NCBI GenBank assembly: GCA_947625015.1
Contig: CANQMR010000013.1
Coordinates: forward strand, 1-64,000
Direction: 5' to 3'
Length of the DNA: 64,000 bases
From: an uncultured Lachnospiraceae bacterium
GTDB lineage: Bacteria > Bacillota > Clostridia > Lachnospirales > Lachnospiraceae
Part shown: positions 45,765-54,103 of the stretch, in pieces
Numbering within the stretch: the stretch's first letter is position 1
Layout: each line of letters opens with the position of its first letter
The notes under the pieces: generated by a model
What the model was told of the DNA's origin: nothing
Seen by the model: the letters and a program-made list of their open reading frames with translations, nothing else
Database searches by the model: none
Made by a program: the position numbers and the translations under genes

Positions 45765-45793
45765 ATAATATCTATTGCATTTCTAACTTGTAA
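45765..45793 (-). promoter_or_regulatory. Promoter of the response-regulator gene
   Basis: TTACAA (45793-45788), 17 bases, TATTAT (45770-45765) on the minus strand. The -35 lies inside the proximal 20-bp repeat. Confidence 0.6.
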
Positions 45794-45845
45794 TAGTTGT
45801 ATTTTACTTGTGGTAGTTGTATTTTACTTGCAATAGTTGTTATTT
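45786..45845. repeat. Three tandem 20-bp direct repeats
   Basis: Units of pattern ACTTGYRRTAGTTGTATTTT at 45786, 45806 and 45826; the third has one transposed end base pair. Exact 20-base spacing, about two helical turns, puts the units on the same face, as expected of OmpR-family regulator sites. Confidence 0.85.
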
Positions 45846-45864
45846 ACATTCCATGGCATCTTAG

Positions 45865-47166
45865 TCAGCCTACCTTTAATTTGAACTTGCGAATATCCTT
45901 ATCGGTCTCCGCAATCTCAATCTGACCGCCTAAGGCGCGGATCTTCTCGTCAAAATCCTCATATCCACGCTGGATATACTTAATATCCTCCACAACCGTA
46001 TAGCCTTCCGCTACCAACCCGGCTATTACCAAAGCCGCTCCGGCCCGCAAATCCGGCGCTACAATATTGGCGCCCAAAAAGCCATCCACGCCGTCGATGA
46101 TCGCCGTATTGCCCTCTACCTTAATCTGGCCGCCCATGCGGAACAGCTCATCCACATACTTGAACCGGTTCTCAAAAATACTTTCTGTGATAATAGAGGT
46201 TCCTTCCGATAACGCCAGCACTACAGCCATCTGCGGCTGCATATCCGTTGGAAATCCGGGGTAAGGCAGAGTCTTAATATTGGTAGAGCGCAACCGGTGA
46301 TTGCTGACCACCCGCACCGCATCATCATACTCCATAACCACTGCCCCAATCTCTTTGAGCTTGGAAGAAATTGCCTCTAAATGCTTGGGGATTACGTTCT
46401 TAATGGTAATGTCGCCTTTCGTTGCGGCAGCCGCCGCCATAAAGGTTCCCGCCTCTATCTGATCCGGTATAATCGAATACTCCGTACCGCTTAACTTCTC
46501 CACGCCGCGAATCCGAATCACATCTGTACCTGCGCCCTTGATATTGGCGCCCATACTGTTCAAAAAGTTGGCCACATCTACAATGTGGGGCTCTTTGGCC
46601 GCATTCTCTATGGTAGTCTTACCTTCGGCTAAAGCCGCCGCCATCATTACATTAATGGTGGCTCCCACAGATACCACATCCATGTAGATATGGTTGCCCA
46701 CTAAATGTTCCGCTTCCACATGTATCATGCTGTTCCGAATATCTACGTCTGCGCCTAACGCCCGGAATCCCTTAATATGCAAATCAATCGGACGGCTGCC
46801 GATATTGCAGCCTCCCGGCAGCGCCACGCTGGATTTCTTATACTTGCCGAGCATAGCGCCCAACAGATAGTAGGACGCCCGGATTCTCCGGATAAATTCA
46901 TCATCCACACAGTTATCCGCTTGGGGATTGATTGTTCCCCCGCAAATCTTTACTGTGTGTTCATCTATATAGCTGACTCTTGCGCCAATTCCCTCAATCG
47001 CCTGCAATAAAACTCTTGTATCTCTTACATTGGGAACATTCTCAACAACAACCTCTTCATCGGTCATAATTGCCGCAGCTAAAATTCCTAACGCCGCATT
47101 CTTTGCCCCCGCTATGGAAACCTCTCCGACCAGCGGATTGCCTCCTTTTATAACATACTGTTCCAT
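45865..47166 (-). CDS. murA: UDP-N-acetylglucosamine 1-carboxyvinyltransferase
   Basis: 433 residues. Catalytic Cys in ALPGGCNIGSRPIDLHIKGF, the PEP/UDP-GlcNAc core (GGNPLVGEVSIAGAKNAAL) and the IKTLPYPGFPTDMQPQM segment. First committed step of peptidoglycan synthesis and the fosfomycin target; the active Cys is present, as in sensitive enzymes. AAGGGG ribosome binding site. Confidence 0.97.
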   Translation of the reverse strand: MEQYVIKGGNPLVGEVSIAGAKNAALGILAAAIMTDEEVVVENVPNVRDTRVLLQAIEGIGARVSYIDEHTVKICGGTINPQADNCVDDEFIRRIRASYYLLGAMLGKYKKSSVALPGGCNIGSRPIDLHIKGFRALGADVDIRNSMIHVEAEHLVGNHIYMDVVSVGATINVMMAAALAEGKTTIENAAKEPHIVDVANFLNSMGANIKGAGTDVIRIRGVEKLSGTEYSIIPDQIEAGTFMAAAAATKGDITIKNVIPKHLEAISSKLKEIGAVVMEYDDAVRVVSNHRLRSTNIKTLPYPGFPTDMQPQMAVVLALSEGTSIITESIFENRFKYVDELFRMGGQIKVEGNTAIIDGVDGFLGANIVAPDLRAGAALVIAGLVAEGYTVVEDIKYIQRGYEDFDEKIRALGGQIEIAETDKDIRKFKLKVG

Positions 47167-47188
47167 TAGTACACCCCTTATTAGGCTT

Positions 47189-47206
47189 GTCTATGATTCC
47201 ATAGAC
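47189..47206 (-). promoter_or_regulatory. Hairpin in the murA leader
   Basis: Perfect 7-bp stem GTCTATG/CATAGAC with a 4-base loop between promoter and ribosome binding site. No T-run. Confidence 0.55.
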
Positions 47207-47218
47207 TTAATCATTTTG

Positions 47219-47246
47219 ATTATAACATGATTAGAAAATTTGTAAA
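47219..47246 (-). promoter_or_regulatory. murA promoter
   Basis: TTTACA (47246-47241), 16 bases, TATAAT (47224-47219) with TG extension, on the minus strand. Confidence 0.75.
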
Positions 47247-47290
47247 CTTTTTTTCTGGATAAAAGCTAAAAATTAATAATTTCTTAATGA

Positions 47291-47728
47291 TTACCAACTG
47301 ATCCGTTCGCCCTGGTCCTCGGTTTCACAGTAAATACACCGATAAATCCTTTTCTGCGCATCCGCTAATTTAAATATCTGCTGAATCCCCTGTTCCGTAG
47401 TCGTAATACAGCGGGGATTTTTACATTTTACCACATTGACGATTTTCTCCGGCAAATCCACTTTTTTCTTTTCAATGGTCTTTCCGTCCTTGATAAAGCT
47501 GACGGATATTCCCGGGTCCACATAGCCTAAGATATCCAGATTGATATCGTAATCCGGATGGTCAATCTTCAAAATATCTTTCCTTCCCATTTTATGGCTG
47601 GCCGCATTCTGAATGATTGCCACAGAGCAGTCTAATTTATCCAAGCCCAGATATTTATATATCAGCATTGCCTTGCCTGCGGTAATGTGGTCTAATACAA
47701 TTCCGTTTTGAATACTGTCAATGTTCAT
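47291..47728 (-). CDS. pyrI: Aspartate carbamoyltransferase regulatory subunit
   Basis: 145 residues. N-terminal nucleotide-binding domain (GIVLDHITAGKAMLIYKYLGL) and the zinc domain with Cys pairs (KCKNPRCITTTEQ ... CIYCETE). Confers allosteric control (CTP/ATP) on PyrB in known complexes. AGGAGGG ribosome binding site, 12 bases after pyrB. Confidence 0.95.
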   Translation of the reverse strand: MNIDSIQNGIVLDHITAGKAMLIYKYLGLDKLDCSVAIIQNAASHKMGRKDILKIDHPDYDINLDILGYVDPGISVSFIKDGKTIEKKKVDLPEKIVNVVKCKNPRCITTTEQGIQQIFKLADAQKRIYRCIYCETEDQGERISW

Positions 47729-47740
47729 GGACCGTCCCTC

Positions 47741-48664
47741 CTATTCCGGTTTTTCTATTCCCAGTAATTTCATAATCAGCGCCATGCGCACATACTTGCC
47801 GTTTAACGCCTGCCTGAAATAACAGGCCCGCGGATCGTCGTCCACCTCCACCGAGATTTCATTTACTCTTGGAAGAGGATGGAGAATACTTAAATCTTCC
47901 TTAGCGTTTTTTAATTTCGGCATATCCAGAATATAGGTATCCTTCAACCGGATATAATCCGCCTCATTAAAGAACCGCTCCCGCTGCACTCTGGTCATAT
48001 ACAAAATATCCAGCCGGTCAATCACTTCATCAATGGTCCGCACCTGCTCATAGGAAATCCCCTTCTGCTCAAATACCTCTTCCCGCAGATATTTGGGAAT
48101 CTCCAGCTCCACCGGGGAAATCATAATATACCGGATATTTTCATAGCGGGACAGCGCCTTAATCAGAGAATGAACGGTGCGTCCAAACTTTAAATCCCCG
48201 CAAAAGCCGACGGTCACATCAGAAAGCTTTCCCTTCTCCCGTCTTATCGTCAACAGGTCCGTTAAGGTCTGCGTCGGGTGGTTGTGTCCGCCGTCACCGG
48301 CATTGATAATGGGGGCGTCGGATTTTAAGGAGGCAAGCAGCGGCGCGCCTTCCTTGGGATGCCGCATGGCGATAATGTCCGCATAACAGGACACCACCTT
48401 TACCGTATCCGCCACGCTTTCGCCCTTAGCGGAGGAAGAAGAATCAGACGAAGAAAAACCAAGTACATTGCCCCCTAACTCCATCATGGCCGCCTCAAAA
48501 CTTAAACGGGTTCTTGTACTTGGCTCAAAAAATAAGGTTGCCAGCTTTTTACCCTCGCAAACCTTTGCATATTTGTCCTTGTGGGCAATGATGTCGTCCG
48601 CTAAATCCAGCAGTTCATCAATCTCCTCCACACTTAAATCCATGGGATCAATTAAATGTCTCAT
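47741..48664 (-). CDS. pyrB: Aspartate carbamoyltransferase catalytic subunit
   Basis: 307 residues from the ATG at 48664 (GGAGGCG upstream). Carbamoyl phosphate motif [27 protein letters not shown] lid loop, [27 protein letters not shown]. First pyrimidine-specific step. Four base pairs from the DUF5673 gene stop, so cotranscribed with it and with pyrI. No PyrR-type attenuator is obvious upstream. Confidence 0.97.
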   Translation of the reverse strand: MRHLIDPMDLSVEEIDELLDLADDIIAHKDKYAKVCEGKKLATLFFEPSTRTRLSFEAAMMELGGNVLGFSSSDSSSSAKGESVADTVKVVSCYADIIAMRHPKEGAPLLASLKSDAPIINAGDGGHNHPTQTLTDLLTIRREKGKLSDVTVGFCGDLKFGRTVHSLIKALSRYENIRYIMISPVELEIPKYLREEVFEQKGISYEQVRTIDEVIDRLDILYMTRVQRERFFNEADYIRLKDTYILDMPKLKNAKEDLSILHPLPRVNEISVEVDDDPRACYFRQALNGKYVRMALIMKLLGIEKPE

Positions 48665-48665
48665 T

Positions 48666-49160
48666 CTACGCCTCCTCTTCCTTTTCACTCCGCGCCGGAA
48701 TGTCATACTGTTCAAAATATTTTGCGATTTGCTTCCGGTACTGCTTATCGCATTTTAATATATACCTCTTCCGGTTGGCATATATCTGTATCTCCAGCGT
48801 GCTGATTTCATTATTCACAATCCGGTAGCCCTTAATCTTTTCCCACTCCAGATAGGTTGTTCCAATATATACTCCATCGAGCGTAATCCCGCTCTGCATC
48901 CGGCTGTTAAAAAAAATCAGCAGAATGAATGCGATAAGCGCCGGCAGAAACCGATAGTTTCGCACATAAAGCATGCCTGCCACCAGCAGCAAAGCCAGAT
49001 TCACATATATAATCTCCAACGGACCGGTCTGTCTTCTGTACCGGCTGAAAATTACAATCTCCTTCTGTCTGTCAATGGTTGTAAAGGCAATCAAGGCCGC
49101 CATCCCAAATCCCAAAAACAGGATAATGGACAACACATTCAATATTAAATCGATCTTCAT
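48666..49160 (-). CDS. DUF5673-like membrane protein
   Basis: 164 residues from the ATG at 49160. Two to four hydrophobic segments ([48 protein letters not shown]), then a cytoplasmic PH-like part ([25 protein letters not shown]) as in DUF5673. It sits in the FapA-to-pyrBI gene set. Function unknown. Confidence 0.7.
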   Translation of the reverse strand: MKIDLILNVLSIILFLGFGMAALIAFTTIDRQKEIVIFSRYRRQTGPLEIIYVNLALLLVAGMLYVRNYRFLPALIAFILLIFFNSRMQSGITLDGVYIGTTYLEWEKIKGYRIVNNEISTLEIQIYANRKRYILKCDKQYRKQIAKYFEQYDIPARSEKEEEA

Positions 49161-49200
49161 GGTCCTGCCCCACCTCTTACATCCAGAGTCAATCCGTCCG

Positions 49201-50580
49201 CTATAACAGGATAGCCCGGACGCTTCCATCCCTTAAGACAAATTTTGACCGCCTTAAGGAATCCTTCAAAAGCAGCCTGTTGCCTGCAATCTCTATCACG
49301 CAGCCGGGATAAATCACCTTGCGCACCACAATCTCCGCATGCTTGCCGCTGTCAATCAGCGCCTCGCTCCGAATCTTTTCCTCCTGATATTTCTTGAGCT
49401 CCGTCGTCTTAATGACCTTCGCCTGTATAATCTTAAGCCTTCTGTTGCTGGTCTCCTTGGCTACCTTCGTCTGATCCATACGGTTCAAAATCTTGGCTGA
49501 ACGGTCAAGAAGATCCACTTCGCCTTCCGTCTTCTTAATCAACTGGGCCAGCTCCATATCCCGCCTCAGCATCTTTGGCAGCGTTCCGGCTACTAAAACC
49601 GTCTCTATCTCCATTTCATTGCCCACTTCACTGGCGTCGATTCCCTGCACCGCATAGATGGAACCGCCAAGCACCACAGACTCCTTGCCCTCTATAATGA
49701 CCTTGCCCTCGGTCTCCAGATTGGAATTCATAACCGTACGCACATTGATATTCCCCGTCGCCGTCGCCTGGGCGTTTTCAAAGAATTTGCACGAAATATC
49801 CCCTCCGGCCTGTAGCCTTCCGGAAAATTTGCCCTGCATCCCATTGTGGATTATAATATCTTTTCCTGCTTCCACTATGGAATTGCCGACATGTCCTCTA
49901 ATCTCAATATTACCGGAGGCCTTTACCGTTATACCAGATTTCACATCTCCGGTTATCAGCACATCCCCGTCAAAATTGATATGCCCCACGCTGATATCCG
50001 CATCGCCTTTTATCTCTAACACATTGGTGACATAGATCCCGCTGTCCGTATACTCCGCCTTACCATGACACAAGGCAAAATATTTGTTGTCCTCCCGGCG
50101 GACGCCCTTGCAGCGCAGAGGCGGCAGTTCCTTTCCCCGCATCGGGCTTAACATCTGATTGCCTACCGTATATCCATACACTCCGTTGGTGGCGGGAACA
50201 TATTCTGCTAACAGCTCTCCCTCTTCCACGATGGTATACTCTTTCGTATGGATATATTCTACGGAACCGTCTTCTAACTCCTTAGGCCCGGTCTCATCCG
50301 AAGCATTTTCAAAATGAAAGACATAGCTTCCATCCTGCCCTTTCTCCGGCTGCTTCCCCCTTGCAACATCCACAAAAGTGCCATATATATCATGGGCAAT
50401 CATTTCCTCGATTGCCTCATCCATAATACCGGCCTTAACGTCATAGCTTCGCAGCATCTCCTTTAACTCTGCCAAGTCAAACTGCGGACCGTCATTCTTT
50501 AAGTTCAATCTTAACTTTACCGTCATCATGTCCTGGGATACGGATACCTCCGGAACACATGGCTTTGTACGCTCGCCCAT
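49201..50580 (-). CDS. FapA/DUF342 family protein
   Basis: 459 residues from the ATG at 50580 (AAAGGATG upstream). N-terminal region then a right-handed beta-helix typical of DUF342 (GDADISVGHINFDGDVLITG, SGNIEIRGHVGNSIVEAGKD, NGMQGKFSGRLQAGGDISCKF given in parts), and a coiled-coil C-terminus (ELKKYQEEKIRSEALI). Members are polymer-like cytoplasmic proteins; some are linked to motility or envelope. Why it leads a pyrBI operon is unclear. Confidence 0.8.
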   Translation of the reverse strand: MGERTKPCVPEVSVSQDMMTVKLRLNLKNDGPQFDLAELKEMLRSYDVKAGIMDEAIEEMIAHDIYGTFVDVARGKQPEKGQDGSYVFHFENASDETGPKELEDGSVEYIHTKEYTIVEEGELLAEYVPATNGVYGYTVGNQMLSPMRGKELPPLRCKGVRREDNKYFALCHGKAEYTDSGIYVTNVLEIKGDADISVGHINFDGDVLITGDVKSGITVKASGNIEIRGHVGNSIVEAGKDIIIHNGMQGKFSGRLQAGGDISCKFFENAQATATGNINVRTVMNSNLETEGKVIIEGKESVVLGGSIYAVQGIDASEVGNEMEIETVLVAGTLPKMLRRDMELAQLIKKTEGEVDLLDRSAKILNRMDQTKVAKETSNRRLKIIQAKVIKTTELKKYQEEKIRSEALIDSGKHAEIVVRKVIYPGCVIEIAGNRLLLKDSLRRSKFVLRDGSVRAILL

Positions 50581-50697
50581 ACAATCATCCTTTCTCCCGT
50601 AAAGGGGAGTGAATTGCCCTAAGTTTTGCACATATATTACTATAATACTATAGATAGACTTAAAAATCCATCTTATTTTTATAAATCCTGACATAAA

Positions 50698-50729
50698 AAA
50701 ATCCCAAGAAACAAATTCTCAGGATTTTA
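50698..50729 (-). terminator. Terminator of the transcarbamylase gene
   Basis: AAAATCC...GGGATTT stem with an imperfect middle (TGAG/CTTG) and seven T on the minus strand, 12 bases after the stop. Confidence 0.65.
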
Positions 50730-50740
50730 CTGTCTGTTGT

Positions 50741-51673
50741 CTACTGTGTAAGCAGCGTCACCATAACCGCTTTTTCCGCATGCCGGCGGTTCTCCGCCTG
50801 ATCCAAAATCACGTCCAGATTATCGTCTACGACCTCCTGGCTGATTTCATAGCCTACATGCATAGGCATATCGTGCATTACTTTTACCTTATGTCCGGCA
50901 ATCAGTTCCCGGTTAATCTGGTAAGGCATCATCTTTGCCAGCGTCTCTTCCTTCTGCTCCTGATAATCCGGGTTGTTGAAAAATTCCATGTCCACCCAGG
51001 TATCTGTGTAAAGTACATCCATCCGGGCCACATAGTCTTTCGCCTCTTCCATGGACATGGTGGGATCTAATTCCACATAATGTCCGGTTGCTTTGGCCTT
51101 TTCATAGAAATCCGGCGCTACCGCCGTATCATTGACCAATGGGGTTAAGCCGTAAATGGTCCCTTCCTGCATCTTGGCAAAAAATTCCACTAAAGAATTA
51201 AAGACATTGTTCTTGGCCCCGATATATAACAGATTTACCTTAAGGCTTCCGAAATGTTCCTTTAAGGTCAGGGCGTCCGCCAGAATCTGGCAGGGGTGAT
51301 AGGTGGAATCGCAGCCATTGATAAAGGGAACCGTCACATTGCGGTTAAACAGCTCCACCGTCTCATTCTTAATCAGCCGGGCCATAATGATATCCACATT
51401 CCGACACACATATTTAATCTCTGATACCGGTTCTCCCAGCACAAAATTGGAATCCCGCCAAAGCTGGTTATAATAGGTACCGCCTAACTCCGTAATTCCC
51501 GTAGTAAAGGATAGAAAAGTACGGGTAGAAGTCTTCTCAAACAGGGTATACAGCTTCTTTCCCGCTAACGCCTTTGCATATTTATCCGGATTCTTCTTCA
51601 TATCATAAGCCAGTTCCAGTATGGCATTCAATTCCTCCTTACTGAAATTGCTGAAATTTATCATATTTTTCAT
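50741..51673 (-). CDS. Aspartate/ornithine carbamoyltransferase family, atypical
   Basis: 310 residues. Carbamoyl phosphate loop EKTSTRTFLSFTTGITELGG and HPCQILADALTLKEHF are those of ornithine transcarbamylases. The amino-acid-binding motif normally HCLP is HDMP here (VMHDMPMHVGYEIS), without the Cys seen in OTC, and DTWVDMEFF replaces DxWxSMG. Substrate may not be ornithine. GAGGAG ribosome binding site. Behind a leader hairpin; no arginine genes nearby. Confidence 0.75.
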   Translation of the reverse strand: MKNMINFSNFSKEELNAILELAYDMKKNPDKYAKALAGKKLYTLFEKTSTRTFLSFTTGITELGGTYYNQLWRDSNFVLGEPVSEIKYVCRNVDIIMARLIKNETVELFNRNVTVPFINGCDSTYHPCQILADALTLKEHFGSLKVNLLYIGAKNNVFNSLVEFFAKMQEGTIYGLTPLVNDTAVAPDFYEKAKATGHYVELDPTMSMEEAKDYVARMDVLYTDTWVDMEFFNNPDYQEQKEETLAKMMPYQINRELIAGHKVKVMHDMPMHVGYEISQEVVDDNLDVILDQAENRRHAEKAVMVTLLTQ

Positions 51674-51739
51674 CTTATGTATTCTCCTCTTCCAAAATAT
51701 ATTCGCATCGGTCTGTCATATTCTCTGTAACAGTAAAAA

Positions 51740-51755
51740 GGTGCTGCCCTGCACC
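51740..51755 (-). terminator. Leader hairpin with T-run before the transcarbamylase gene
   Basis: Stem GGTGC/GCACC with a 6-base loop, TTTTT on the minus strand, only about 10 bases after the expected start. Possible attenuator. Confidence 0.5.
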
Positions 51756-51769
51756 ACCCAGATACCTAT

Positions 51770-51797
51770 ATTATACAAAAACAGAACAAAATGCAAG
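51770..51797 (-). promoter_or_regulatory. Promoter of the transcarbamylase gene
   Basis: CTTGCA (51797-51792), 16 bases, perfect TATAAT (51775-51770) on the minus strand. Confidence 0.6.
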
Positions 51798-51833
51798 CCC
51801 AAGCGCAAAAAATCAGCCGTTTTCCTGTTTTCA

Positions 51834-52550
51834 TTATTCTGCGCTCTCCGCCGCTTCCTGCACTTTTTCCTCTTCTTCCGTCTCCGCTGCTTCCACCGGG
51901 TCACTGTTCACCGCCTGATTACTCCTGCGCTTTAGCCGTTTCTGCCGTCTGCGGTCTATGGGCCGCATATTCGCCGCTGCCGCTTCCTGTCTCGCCTTCT
52001 GAATCTCCCGCAGAGTCTGGTCTAATTTCTGATACCGTTCCTCGGCTCTCGCCTCCTGCTCCTTCGTCATTCCGGTAATCTGGGTAACTACCGCATTGGC
52101 CGCATGTTCTCCGGCGCTCTTGCCAATCAGCTCATTATTCTCCTGAATGGCGTTTGATAAAATGCGGCTCATAAGCTGCTGGAACTGTTCCATTTTCTCC
52201 TCGTTGGAGAGAATCTGCTGTTTTACCGATACCAGCTCCGCCTCCTTAGTCTGCCTTGCCAGCTCCTCAGAAGAAACCTCCCGCTTATCAGAGGATGGCT
52301 TGTCCTCTCCCTTGGCAATCTGCTCCCTGCGCATATCCAAATAATTGCGGATAGCCTTAAGCTGCAATCCCTTCTCCTTTAAAATGCGCACCTTGGAAAG
52401 CACCTCAATATCCTTCTTCGTATAATATCTATGTCCCATTTCATTGCGATGGATATCCATCTTCAATTCTTCTTCCCAGTAACGGAGAACATGGGACTCC
52501 ACTCCTACCATTGCCGCTGCTTCCTTAATCAGATAATACTCTTCCTTCAT
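51834..52550 (-). CDS. MerR-family regulator with coiled coil
   Basis: 238 residues. N-terminal MerR helix-turn-helix (YYLIKEAAAMVGVESHVLRYW, GHRYYTKKDIEVLSKVRILKEKG), then a long charged coiled coil (residues ~85-190) and a basic to acidic tail (RRRQKRLKRRSN; VEAAETEEEEKVQEAAESAE). No metal-binding Cys. GGGAGG ribosome binding site. Target genes unclear. Confidence 0.85.
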   Translation of the reverse strand: MKEEYYLIKEAAAMVGVESHVLRYWEEELKMDIHRNEMGHRYYTKKDIEVLSKVRILKEKGLQLKAIRNYLDMRREQIAKGEDKPSSDKREVSSEELARQTKEAELVSVKQQILSNEEKMEQFQQLMSRILSNAIQENNELIGKSAGEHAANAVVTQITGMTKEQEARAEERYQKLDQTLREIQKARQEAAAANMRPIDRRRQKRLKRRSNQAVNSDPVEAAETEEEEKVQEAAESAE

Positions 52551-52687
52551 ATTCCGTCCTCCCTATATCGCTTTTATGCATATACATTGAGTATACAGGG
52601 GGATGAATATCCAGTATAGCCGGTATCGTCCACAAAATTATGCTGAAATTATCTATGTCTCGACAATGTGCAACATTTCCCTACATT

Positions 52688-54022
52688 TTATTTGCGTTTA
52701 CAATGTCCGTATTTATCTATTTTATAACGCTTTCCGTTCCAGGTTATATTTTTCTTCTTTACCATCTGCCCCTTGGCGTTGAAATAGTACTTGTACGCGC
52801 CGATCTTCAAAAGTTTATTCTGGGCCCGCACACCTGATTTCTGAAGGTAATAAGATTTGCCGCCTTTTTTCACCCATTGTTTTTTTAACACAATGCCGCT
52901 GCTGTTGCAGTAATAATACTTTCCGTTGACTTTCTTAAACCCTTTGGACCGTTTGCCCTTCTTATTAAAATAGTAGGTGTTACCATTTATTTTGACTAAC
53001 TCATCCCTGGCAATGGAGCCGTCGGCGGTCACATAAACCAGGGTATTGCCATAATAAAGCCATTGTTTTAACAGGACGACGCCGTCTTCATTCACATAAT
53101 AGGTATCGTCACCAACCGTTACCCATTTCTTTTTTTGCATGACGCCTTCACCATTAAAATAATAAGTCTTCTTTTGGATTTTATAAAGACCTGTGACGCG
53201 GTATCCTGATTCATCCACGTAATATTTCTTCTTGCTGATGGTAAGCCATTTCCCCGTCTGTAATTGGCCCGCTTTAAAGTATTGATAGTGCTGATTATCC
53301 GCCGCTAACCGCCAGCCGGTGAAATTGTCCCCGGGATCAGCGGCAGGCTGTTCTCCCTCCGGCTGTTGGGGTGTTGCCGGCTGTTGCGGCGTTGTTGGCT
53401 GCTGGATACCGGATGCCATTACAGATTCATAGTTATTCGCATGTTCATAGTATGTCACCGTATTTTGGAACAAATCTATCTGCCGATTCCAATTAATCTG
53501 ACAACTATTAGGATAATTGGCTTCTCCCACCGTTATAACATTAGCATTTTTTCCAATCACAAAGACAGAGTGAGAATTATTTAAACGCACAATATCCCCA
53601 ATCTGGATATTGGCAATCTGTGTCGCATCCGGATTAGAAATCTGCGTCCATGTGGTATCTCCAAACACGTCATACCCCAGCTTGTTGGCAAATCCCATAC
53701 ACTGGGTGGCTAGTAAATGTCCTGTGCAGACAAAATGATTACAGGTACAGCCACCTGTTCCATAAATGTGATCTACCCCTGCCGTCTTATGTTCTGTACA
53801 GGGATAATCCGTCCACCCATCCGGATTATCAGCCGTCTGGCCCACATGGTTCCAGTACTTTCCCTGAGGGAACTTGGCCTGAAGCTGCGCTACTCCGGTG
53901 GCGAAGTCAATCCCCTCTGCCTTTACTTTTAACGGCAGCAACACGCACACCGCCAATAGCATAAATCCCAAAGCAATCCGAAATCCTCTGTTCCCCCTAA
54001 TGTCTCTTGTCATCTTTTGCAT
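52688..54022 (-). CDS. Secreted cysteine-peptidase-like protein with cell-wall-binding repeats
   Basis: 444 residues. Signal peptide (FRIALGFMLLAVCVLLPLKVKA). A CHAP/NlpC-like domain: TQCMGFANKLGYDVFG (candidate catalytic Cys) and NNSHSVFVIGKN (His), with IGDIVRL between. A Pro/Gln linker follows, then about ten Trp/Tyr-Gly repeats of choline/glucan-binding type (KKYYVDESGYRVTGLYKIQK, TYYFNGEGVMQKKKWVTVG given in parts). Likely cell-wall hydrolase. AGGAG ribosome binding site. Confidence 0.8.
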   Translation of the reverse strand: MQKMTRDIRGNRGFRIALGFMLLAVCVLLPLKVKAEGIDFATGVAQLQAKFPQGKYWNHVGQTADNPDGWTDYPCTEHKTAGVDHIYGTGGCTCNHFVCTGHLLATQCMGFANKLGYDVFGDTTWTQISNPDATQIANIQIGDIVRLNNSHSVFVIGKNANVITVGEANYPNSCQINWNRQIDLFQNTVTYYEHANNYESVMASGIQQPTTPQQPATPQQPEGEQPAADPGDNFTGWRLAADNQHYQYFKAGQLQTGKWLTISKKKYYVDESGYRVTGLYKIQKKTYYFNGEGVMQKKKWVTVGDDTYYVNEDGVVLLKQWLYYGNTLVYVTADGSIARDELVKINGNTYYFNKKGKRSKGFKKVNGKYYYCNSSGIVLKKQWVKKGGKSYYLQKSGVRAQNKLLKIGAYKYYFNAKGQMVKKKNITWNGKRYKIDKYGHCKRK

Positions 54023-54103
54023 CTTTTTTTACTCCTGTGTACTTTATCGATATTGCGTTCTTCCGGTGCCGGATATTATCCGTTCTATGCCGACAAGCCG
54101 CAT

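Noticed and set aside
45786-45845. Three 20-bp repeats as a CRISPR remnant or replication iterons
   Set aside because: The units are contiguous without spacers and no replication gene is near; overlap with the regulator promoter favours binding sites.
48664-49230. PyrR attenuator before pyrB
   Set aside because: Only one base separates the upstream gene from pyrB; no terminator/antiterminator seen.
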